Shown here: positions 54,342-64,000 of the stretch, piece after piece
How the letters are laid out: each line of letters begins with the position of its first letter
Numbering within the stretch: position 1 is the first letter of the stretch
DNA from: Pseudonocardia sp. N23
Lineage (GTDB): Bacteria > Actinomycetota > Actinomycetes > Mycobacteriales > Pseudonocardiaceae
Assembly: GCF_002583555.1 (NCBI RefSeq)
Contig: NZ_BEGX01000114.1
Span: 458,997-522,996, forward strand
DNA length: 64,000 nt
Direction: 5' to 3'
Notes under the pieces: generated by a model
What the model was told of the DNA's origin: nothing
What the model saw: the letters and a program-made list of their open reading frames with translations, nothing else
Database searches by the model: none
Translations under genes and position numbers: made by a program

Positions 54342-56345
54342 GTGCCGGTGTTCCCGTTGGGTGCCCATGTCGACGGCGACGCCGTGCGGTTCGCGGTCGC
54401 GTCGTCGGTCGCCGACGCCGTCGAGGTCTGCCTGGTCGACGGCCCGGACGACGCGCTCACCGAGCGCCGCGTCGAGCTGACCGAGCGCACCTTCGGGGTG
54501 TGGCACGGCACCGTCTCCGGGGTGCGTCCCGGCCAGCGCTACGGCTACCGGGTGCACGGGCCGTACGAGCCGTGGCAGGGAACCCGCTCCAACCCGGCGA
54601 AGATCCTCGTCGACCCCTACGCCCGGCAGATCACGGGCCGCGTCACCGACGTCCTGGCCGCCCGTGGCTGGCTCGACGACCCGATGACCGGCCCCGCCGA
54701 CCCCGTCGACTCCCTCGGGCACGTCCCGCTCTCGGTCGTCACGGCCACACCGACCGGCCCGGCCCGGCCACGGCCCGACGTGCCGTGGGCGGAGACGGTG
54801 ATCACCGAGCTGCACGTCCGCGGGTTCACCCGGCTGCATCCGGAGGTGCCGGAGCAGCTGCGCGGCACCTACCTGGGGCTCGCGCACCCGGCCGTGATCG
54901 CGCACCTGGTCCGGATCGGGACGACGGCCGTCGAGCTCCTGCCGGTCGCGTCGATCGCCGACGAGCCGTCGCTGCTCGAACGCGGTGCCCCGAACTACTG
55001 GGGCTACTCGACGCTGGGCTTCATGGCCCCGCACGCCGGCTATGCGAGCGTGCCCGGCGCCGAGGTCGCCGAGTTCGCGACGATGGTCGACGCGCTGCAC
55101 GCCGCCGGCATCGAGGTCATCCTCGACATGGTCCCGAACCACACGTGCGAGGGCGGCGTCGGCGGCACCACGGTGTCCTACCGCGGCCTCGACGCCCGCG
55201 CCTACTACTCGTTGGGCGGCAACGGCTACGACGCCGACATCACCGGCACCGGCAACACCCTGGACTCCGGCTCCCCCACCGTCATCCGGCTGGTGTGCGA
55301 CGCGTTGCGGCACTGGGTGACCGCCTTTGGTGTCGACGGGTTCCGCATCGACCTGGCGTCGGTGCTGGGCCGGCCCCGTTCCGGCGGCTTCGACCCGAAC
55401 GCCTCGCTGCTCACCGCCATCACCGTCGACCCCGTGCTGTCGACGACCAAGCTCATCGCCGAGCCCTGGGACGCCACCGGCGAGGGCTACCGGGTCGGCG
55501 GGTTCGGGGTGGCGTGGTCGGAGTGGAACGGCCGCTACCGCGACGCCGTGCGCGACTTCTGGCGGGGCCACGGCGGTATCGGGGAGCTCGCCTCCCGGCT
55601 GACCGGCAGCTCCGACATCTACGCGCTGTCGGGGCGCAGGCCGTGGGCGTCGGTCAACTTCGTCACCGCCCACGACGGGTTCACCCTGCGCGACCTGGTC
55701 TCCTACGAGCGCAAGCACAACGAGGCCAACGGCGAGGCCAACCGCGACGGCACCGACGACAACCGCTCGCAGAACTTCGGCGTCGAGGGCGAGACGCGCT
55801 CGCCCGTCGTCGTGGCGCGGCGGCTCACGACGGCCCGCGCCATGATCGCGACGACCCTGCTGTCGATCGGTACCCCCATGCTCGTGGGCGGCGACGAGCG
55901 CTGGCGAACCCAGGGCGGCAACAACAACGCCTACTGCCTCGACGACGAGACCTCGTGGGTCGACTGGACGCCCGGCGAGCTCGCCGAGGACCTGACGGCG
56001 TTCACCGCGCGGGTCGCCGCGCTGCGCCGCGCCCATCCCGACCTGCGCCGCGACCGCTGGCTCGCCCACAGCGAGACCGTGTGGTGGCATCCCTCGGGGC
56101 GGCGGATGACCGACCGCGACTGGCACGCGCACGGCCGCACGATCGGCGTGCACGTCGGGGAGAGCCTGCTGCTCCTGCACGCCGACGGCGGCGCCGCGAC
56201 CTGCACGCTGCCCTCGGGCGGCCCGTTCCGTACGGTGCTCGACTCCAGCCGCGCGACCGGCCGCCCGGCCACCGACCGCCCGCTGCCGGGGGGCACGACG
56301 ATCACCCTGCCGCCGCACTCGGTCCTGCTGCTGCGCTCCTCCTGA
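54342..56345 (+). CDS. glgX: Glycogen debranching enzyme GlgX (GH13)
   Basis: 667 aa. N-terminal CBM48-like domain with GQRYGYRVHGPYEPWQGTRSNPAKILVDPYARQITG. Catalytic domain: YWGYSTLGFMAPHAGYAS, VILDMVPNHTCEGG, FGVDGFRIDLASVLGR (nucleophile Asp), KLIAEPWDATGEGYRVGGF (acid Glu) and NFVTAHDGFTLRDLVSYERKHNEANGE. It removes short side chains from phosphorylase-trimmed glycogen. GTG at 54342 has no ribosome-binding site; TATCCT about 8 bases upstream suggests a leaderless transcript. Shorter than E. coli-like actinobacterial homologues (~700 aa) by a reduced C-terminus. Confidence 0.94.
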   Translation: MPVFPLGAHVDGDAVRFAVASSVADAVEVCLVDGPDDALTERRVELTERTFGVWHGTVSGVRPGQRYGYRVHGPYEPWQGTRSNPAKILVDPYARQITGRVTDVLAARGWLDDPMTGPADPVDSLGHVPLSVVTATPTGPARPRPDVPWAETVITELHVRGFTRLHPEVPEQLRGTYLGLAHPAVIAHLVRIGTTAVELLPVASIADEPSLLERGAPNYWGYSTLGFMAPHAGYASVPGAEVAEFATMVDALHAAGIEVILDMVPNHTCEGGVGGTTVSYRGLDARAYYSLGGNGYDADITGTGNTLDSGSPTVIRLVCDALRHWVTAFGVDGFRIDLASVLGRPRSGGFDPNASLLTAITVDPVLSTTKLIAEPWDATGEGYRVGGFGVAWSEWNGRYRDAVRDFWRGHGGIGELASRLTGSSDIYALSGRRPWASVNFVTAHDGFTLRDLVSYERKHNEANGEANRDGTDDNRSQNFGVEGETRSPVVVARRLTTARAMIATTLLSIGTPMLVGGDERWRTQGGNNNAYCLDDETSWVDWTPGELAEDLTAFTARVAALRRAHPDLRRDRWLAHSETVWWHPSGRRMTDRDWHAHGRTIGVHVGESLLLLHADGGAATCTLPSGGPFRTVLDSSRATGRPATDRPLPGGTTITLPPHSVLLLRSS

Positions 56346-56486
56346 TCCGTGCCCGCGTCCCGGGCCGGCGGACCCGCCGAGCTCGACGACGGACCGGTTC
56401 GACCATGGGGACCGGCACCCCCGCGTCGGCCTCGGCGTCTGTTCGCGGGGTCCCGGGCGGTGGGGCCGCGGCGTACGCTGCTGCCC

Positions 56487-56717
56487 GTGCCTCGTTACGA
56501 GTTCCGCTGCCGGGAGTGCGACGCGACCTTCGAGGTCAACCGGCCCATGAGCGAGTCCGGCGATCCCGCAGCCTGCCCGGGCGGGCACGCCGACACGGTC
56601 AAGCTGCTGAGCACCGTCGCCCTGGCGGGCGTCGGCGGCCGCGGTGGTGCCGCCCCGCGCCCCGCCCCCGCCGGGGGTGGCGGAGGCGGGTGCTGCGGCG
56701 GCGGCTGCTGCGGCTGA
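56487..56717 (+). CDS. FmdB-type zinc ribbon protein
   Basis: 76 aa, GTG start. PRYEFRCRECDATFEVNRPM shows the FmdB CxxC half; the usual second CxxC is altered to a Cys-Pro-Gly-Gly-His (AACPGGHADTVKLLS). The tail is Gly-rich and ends GGGCCGGGCCG-like with four cysteines, possibly an extra metal site. Regulatory or assembly role unknown. TACGCT 8 bases before GTG and absence of a ribosome-binding site suggest a leaderless start. Confidence 0.82.
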   Translation: MPRYEFRCRECDATFEVNRPMSESGDPAACPGGHADTVKLLSTVALAGVGGRGGAAPRPAPAGGGGGGCCGGGCCG

Positions 56718-56727
56718 CGGGTCAGCC
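56712..56727. terminator. Possible bidirectional terminator between convergent genes
   Basis: GGCTGAC (56712-56718) and GTCAGCC (56721-56727) form a tight hairpin that contains the stop codons of both the zinc-ribbon gene and glgP. The very small loop makes function uncertain. Confidence 0.3.
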
Positions 56728-59262
56728 CGCCAGCACGACCTTCCCCAGCTCCGCCGACGACGCGAGCAGCGGGTTGGCCGGCAGCACGCGCACCGTGTAG
56801 CCGGTGAGCCCGGCGTGCGGCAGCGGGACGACGGCCTCGAAGCGGTCGAGCCCGTCGACGGTGCCGACGTGCTTCATGACCGCCGTCATCGGCGAGGCGA
56901 GCTCGTCGGTCTCGTCGACCCGGCCGACGACGGCCTCGACCGTGACGTCCTCCGGGGCCAGCCCGGCGAGCGCCACCCCGGCGCGGACGGTCATCGGCGC
57001 GCCGACCACGGGGGTGTCGGGCAGCCCGGTGGCGTCGACGCCCGCGATCTGCACCCGCGGCCACGCCGCGTTGAGCCGCGCCCGGTACTCCGCCAGCGCC
57101 TTGGCCCCGGCGTAGGAGTCGGCGTCGACCTCGCGGGCCGCGAGGGCCGCCGGTGCGTACAGCTCCTCGACGTACTCGCGCACCATCCGGCTCGCCTGCA
57201 CCTGCGGGCGCAGCGTGCTCAGCGTGTGCCGGACCAGCTCGACCCAGCGCTGCGGCACGCCGTCGGTGCGGTCGTAGAACGTCGGACCTACCTGGGTGGC
57301 GAGCAGCTCGTAGAGGGCGTTCGCCTCGAGGTCGTCGCGCTTGACCGGGTCGTCGATGCCGTCGGCGGTGGGGATGGCCCAGCCGTTGGAGCCGTCGTAG
57401 AACTCGTCCCACCAGCCATCGCGGATCGACAGGTTGAGCCCGCCGTTGAGCGCCGACTTCATGCCCGACGTGCCGCAGGCCTCCAAGGGGCGCAACGGGT
57501 TGTTGAGCCAGACGTCGCAGCCCCAGTACAGGTAGCGGGCCATCGACATGTCGTAGTCGGGCAGGAAGACGATGCGGTGGCGCACGGCGGGGTCGTCGGC
57601 GAACCGGACGATCTGCTGGATGAGCGCCTTGCCGCCGTCGTCGGCGGGATGGGACTTGCCGGCGACGATGAGCTGCACCGGGCGGTGCGGGTCGAGCAGC
57701 AGGTCGCGCAGCCGGTCGGGGTCGCGCAGCATCAGGGTGAGCCGCTTGTAGGTGGGGACGCGGCGGGCGAAGCCGACCGTCAGCACCTCGGGGTCGAAGA
57801 CGTGGTCGACCCAGCCCAGCTCGGGTGCCGACGCGCCGCGCTCCAGCCACGCCGCGCGCACCCGGCGGCGGACCTCCTCGACCAGCCGGGCGCGCAGGGT
57901 GGCGCGCAGGGCCCACAGCGTCGCGTCGCTGATGTCGTCGGTCGGGCCGGCCTCGCCGGAGGGGCCGGGCTCGCCGAGCAGGTCGGTGACCTCCCGGGCC
58001 TCCCAGGTGTGGCCGTGGACGCCGTTGGTCACCGAGCCGATCGGCACCTCGTCGGCGTCGAAGCCGCTCCAGATCGTGGAGAACATGCCGCGCGAGACCG
58101 TGCCGTGCAGCTTGGAGACGCCGTTGGCGCGCTGGGCCAGCCGCAGCCCCATGTGCGCCATGTTGAACATGTCAGGGTCCTCCTCCGCACCGAGGGAGAG
58201 GATCCGGTCGAGGGCGACGCCGGGCAGGACGGCCTCGGAGAAGTGCCGGCGGACGAGGTCGACCGGGAACCGGTCGATGCCCGCGGGCACCGGGGTGTGC
58301 GTGGTGAAGACGGTGCCCGCACGGACCGCGGCGACGGCCTCGTCGAAGTCGAGGCCCTCGGTGTCGAGAAGCTCCCGGATGCGCTCGAGCCCCAGGTAGC
58401 CGGCGTGGCCCTCGTTGGTGTGGAAGATCGCCGGGGCGGGGTGGCCGGTCGTCGCGCAGAAGGCACGGACCGCGCGGACGCCGCCGACGCCGATGAGCAG
58501 CTCCTGCTTGATGCGGTGGTCCTGGTCGCCGCCGTAGAGGCGGTCGGTGACCCCGCGCAGGTCGACCTCGTTCTCCTCGATGTCCGAGTCGAGCAGCAGC
58601 AGCGGCACCCGGCCGACCGCGGCCTGCCAGATCCGCACCGACAGCGTGCGGCCCTCGGGCATGCCGACCTCGACGAGAACGGGCTCGCCGGCCTCGTCGG
58701 TGAGCAGCTGCAGCGGGAGGCCCTGCGGGTCGAGCACCGGGTAGTGCTCGAGCTGCCAGCCGTCGAGCGAGAGCGACTGCCGGAAGTAACCGGACCGGTA
58801 GAGCAGGCCGACGCCGATCAGCGGGACGCCCAGGTCCGACGCCGCCTTGAGGTGGTCGCCAGCGAGGACGCCGAGGCCGCCGGAGTAGTTGGGCAGCACC
58901 TCGCTGACGCCGAACTCCATGGAGAAGTAGCCGACGGCGGCGGGCAGGTCCTGGCCCTCCTCGACGGCGAGCTGGTACCAGCGCGGCTCGGCGAGGTAGG
59001 CGTCGAGCTCGTCGGCGAGCTCGCGGACGCTGACGACGGTCTCCGCGTCGGCGGCGAGCTCCGCGAGCCGGGTGCTGCTGATCTCGCCGAGCAGCCGGAC
59101 CGGGTCGCGCCCGGCCCGCTCCCACGCGTCGTGGTCGAGCCGCGCGAACAGGTCCTGGGTCGGCGGATGCCAGCTCCAGCGCAGGTTCGTCGCCAGTTTC
59201 TGCAACGGGGCGAGCTGCTCGGGCAACTGGGCGCGGACGGTGAAGCGACGCAGGGCTCTCAC
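56722..59262 (-). CDS. glgP: Alpha-glucan phosphorylase (GlgP, GT35)
   Basis: 846 aa, the actinobacterial/archaeal-type phosphorylase. NLRWSWHPPTQDLFARLD begins the N-terminal DUF3417 domain; VGYFSMEFGVSEVLPNYSGGLGVLAGDHLKAASDLGVPL, IFHTNEGHAGYLGLERIRE and THTPVPAGIDRFP follow. PLP lysine is in EACGTSGMKSALNGGLNLSIRDGWWDE. It releases glucose-1-phosphate from alpha-1,4-glucan ends, complementing GlgX. GTG at 59262; TACGCT upstream at the same spacing as in the zinc-ribbon gene suggests leaderless transcription. Confidence 0.95.
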   Translation of the reverse strand: MRALRRFTVRAQLPEQLAPLQKLATNLRWSWHPPTQDLFARLDHDAWERAGRDPVRLLGEISSTRLAELAADAETVVSVRELADELDAYLAEPRWYQLAVEEGQDLPAAVGYFSMEFGVSEVLPNYSGGLGVLAGDHLKAASDLGVPLIGVGLLYRSGYFRQSLSLDGWQLEHYPVLDPQGLPLQLLTDEAGEPVLVEVGMPEGRTLSVRIWQAAVGRVPLLLLDSDIEENEVDLRGVTDRLYGGDQDHRIKQELLIGVGGVRAVRAFCATTGHPAPAIFHTNEGHAGYLGLERIRELLDTEGLDFDEAVAAVRAGTVFTTHTPVPAGIDRFPVDLVRRHFSEAVLPGVALDRILSLGAEEDPDMFNMAHMGLRLAQRANGVSKLHGTVSRGMFSTIWSGFDADEVPIGSVTNGVHGHTWEAREVTDLLGEPGPSGEAGPTDDISDATLWALRATLRARLVEEVRRRVRAAWLERGASAPELGWVDHVFDPEVLTVGFARRVPTYKRLTLMLRDPDRLRDLLLDPHRPVQLIVAGKSHPADDGGKALIQQIVRFADDPAVRHRIVFLPDYDMSMARYLYWGCDVWLNNPLRPLEACGTSGMKSALNGGLNLSIRDGWWDEFYDGSNGWAIPTADGIDDPVKRDDLEANALYELLATQVGPTFYDRTDGVPQRWVELVRHTLSTLRPQVQASRMVREYVEELYAPAALAAREVDADSYAGAKALAEYRARLNAAWPRVQIAGVDATGLPDTPVVGAPMTVRAGVALAGLAPEDVTVEAVVGRVDETDELASPMTAVMKHVGTVDGLDRFEAVVPLPHAGLTGYTVRVLPANPLLASSAELGKVVLAG

Positions 59263-59673
59263 GCGGACGCAGCGTACTGATCCCGGTGTCGGGCGCTCTT
59301 CCGCCCGTTCCCCCGACATGTCCGGCGCGCCCGATCGGGTGGGTTCGGCCGGGTGCACGACACCGCACCCGGAGCCGCTGCGCCGAACGGCGGACCGCTG
59401 GTCCCGGCGGTTCGACCGGTGGGCGTCGGAAGTGTCGGTGAACGCGCCGGCAACGTCGGTGAACTGCATGTAACGACCTGCGGATTCGCCAACCCTGTTA
59501 CCGCGGAGGGTCGACGGGGTAGCTACTGTTGTGACACACGCGACGGGTGGTGACCGGGTGGGTGCGTACCCGGCTCACGGACCCGGCCGGGTCCTGCCGA
59601 ACGAGCGCAGGACCTGCCGGCTCCCGACACCCGCGGTTCGGGAATCTCGGCCAGACCTGGGGGTGGGGCACCG
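59263..59673. other. Divergent intergenic region glgP-glgE
   Basis: 411 bases without a convincing gene. The left end carries the TACGCT element of glgP; the right half carries an AT-richer promoter area for glgE (59498-59525) and a leader of about 140 bases rich in inverted CCGG motifs. Nothing else was recognised. Confidence 0.55.
59498..59525 (+). promoter_or_regulatory. Putative glgE promoter
   Basis: TTACCG (59498-59503), 16 bases, TAGCTA (59520-59525) in the only AT-richer part of the region, giving a leader of about 140 bases before the glgE ATG. Prediction by eye; a nearby TACTGT hexamer is an alternative -10. Confidence 0.3.
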
Positions 59674-61647
<1,974 letters not shown>

Positions 61648-61679
61648 CGACCCGTCGACACGCTCGGTTAGGCTCCACG

Positions 61680-61705
61680 CCCGCGTGATCATCCGGTCAC
61701 GCGGG
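61680..61705 (+). terminator. Hairpin between glgE and the small downstream gene
   Basis: CCCGCGTGA (61680-61688), 8-base loop, TCACGCGGG (61697-61705): a perfect 9-bp stem 32 bases after the glgE stop and 16 bases before the next start codon. Probably a terminator or attenuator inside the glgE-treS unit. Confidence 0.5.
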
Positions 61706-61721
61706 CACGGGTGGAGCAGTG

Positions 61722-62117
61722 GTGAGCGAACGCACGATCGTCGTCGATGTCGAGACCGAGCCGGGTGCGGGCGACACGCCCGAGGCCCGGGGCTGGCGCG
61801 CAGCGGTCGCCGAGGCGGTGGCTGCAGTCGTCGGCGAACGCGAGGTCGACGCCGACACCCGCTACCAGGTCGAGGTCTACTTCCGGCTCCCGGAACGCGG
61901 CGACGCGCCTGCCGGGCACCTGAACGCCCTGGTGGCGACGACCATCGACGCCCTCGGCGCCGCGATCGGCCGGTGCCCGGAGCGGGGTCACCCGTACGCC
62001 GACGACGCCCGCGTCGACCGGCTCGTCGCGGGCAAGCGCACCGCCCGCGACGGCGAGACCCTCGGCGCCCGCATCCGCGTCACCGAGATGCCGCGGGTCA
62101 CCGGCCGCCCGGCCTGA
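61722..62117 (+). CDS. Conserved hypothetical protein between glgE and treS
   Basis: 131 aa. Hydrophilic, with VSERTIVVDVETEPG, YQVEVYFRLPERGD, NALVATTIDALGAAIGRCP and LGARIRVTEMPRVTG; no domain could be assigned confidently. GTG at 61722 or 61719, behind GTGGAG. Only a hairpin separates it from glgE and 126 bases from treS, so co-expression with the trehalose-glucan genes is possible. Reminiscent of RusA-like small folds but without recognisable catalytic aspartates. Confidence 0.6.
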   Translation: MSERTIVVDVETEPGAGDTPEARGWRAAVAEAVAAVVGEREVDADTRYQVEVYFRLPERGDAPAGHLNALVATTIDALGAAIGRCPERGHPYADDARVDRLVAGKRTARDGETLGARIRVTEMPRVTGRPA

Positions 62118-62243
62118 CCCGTTCCCGCCGGACCACTGCTCCGGCCCGGCCCCTTCGAGCCGCCCGGCCTGCGAACCGCGGGTGCTCCGGGTACCAATGG
62201 GGCAAGCCGCCCCTGCCGACTCCGCCGACCGGGAGGACGTCTC

Positions 62244-64000
<1,757 letters not shown>

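Overview
The window is very GC-rich, dense in GTG starts and in ATGA/GTGA stop-start overlaps, and carries the glycogen/GlgE toolkit plus a gene order I recall from mycobacteria. This points to a high-GC actinobacterium, most likely a Pseudonocardiaceae relative such as Pseudonocardia (inference; no rRNA or tRNA gene was seen to confirm it).

Layout. 1-4.0 kb: decayed luciferase-like oxidoreductase, MarR regulator, SRPBCC protein, Clp-N/HTH protein with twin operators, class V aminotransferase, small hypothetical. 4.1-5.4 kb: methionine synthase-like protein. 5.4-9.9 kb: four-gene acyl-CoA operon (ligase, thiolase, dehydrogenase, TetR) with every junction overlapping by 4 nt. 10-17.4 kb: DUF1330, DUF1206, then a housekeeping block read leftward: etfBA, GNAT acyltransferase, PlsC, cysteine desulfurase and mnmA. 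17.8-34.2 kb: purine catabolism island (urate/xanthine permease fused to an OHCU-decarboxylase domain, uraD, uraH, uricase, PucR, xanthine dehydrogenase subunits, 8-oxoguanine deaminase, allantoinase, allantoicase). It is interrupted at 21.9-25.0 kb by two cassettes delimited by 62-bp palindromes: an AbiEi/DUF559-like nuclease gene, and a thioredoxin-fusion gene followed by a UGSC-type selenoprotein gene with an in-frame UGA. 34.4-36.7 kb: methyltransferase and GH57 branching enzyme. 36.7-46.4 kb: secreted trypsin-like protease, then an eight-gene flavin monooxygenase/oligopeptide-type ABC transporter operon preceded by a cysteine-type leader peptide and facing a LysR gene. 46.5-54.3 kb: GT4 glycosyltransferase, beta-helix acyltransferase, two response regulators and a histidine kinase, methyltransferase, enoyl-CoA hydratase, ABC ATPase. 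54.3-64 kb: alpha-glucan metabolism (glgX, glgP, glgE, treS running off the end).

How it works together. The conserved order metE-like / mnmA-iscS-plsC-GNAT-etfA-etfB / methyltransferase-GH57 / GT4 / beta-helix transferase / methyltransferase-echA-ABC matches, from memory, M. tuberculosis Rv3015c to Rv3041c. Relative to that backbone the acyl-CoA operon, the purine island and the ABC/monooxygenase operon look like insertions. The purine genes cover import, xanthine to urate, and urate to ureidoglycolate plus urea. The methyltransferase, GH57 and GT4 genes correspond to the mycobacterial methylglucose lipopolysaccharide genes, and glgX/glgP/glgE/treS supply and recycle alpha-glucan and trehalose.

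The most notable observation is the selenoprotein: two apparently separate reading frames (24392-24682 and 24704-24922) lie in one frame, joined by TGA-GGC-TCG-TGC (U-G-S-C), and a perfect 8-bp stem-loop follows the UGA at a distance suitable for a bacterial SECIS element.
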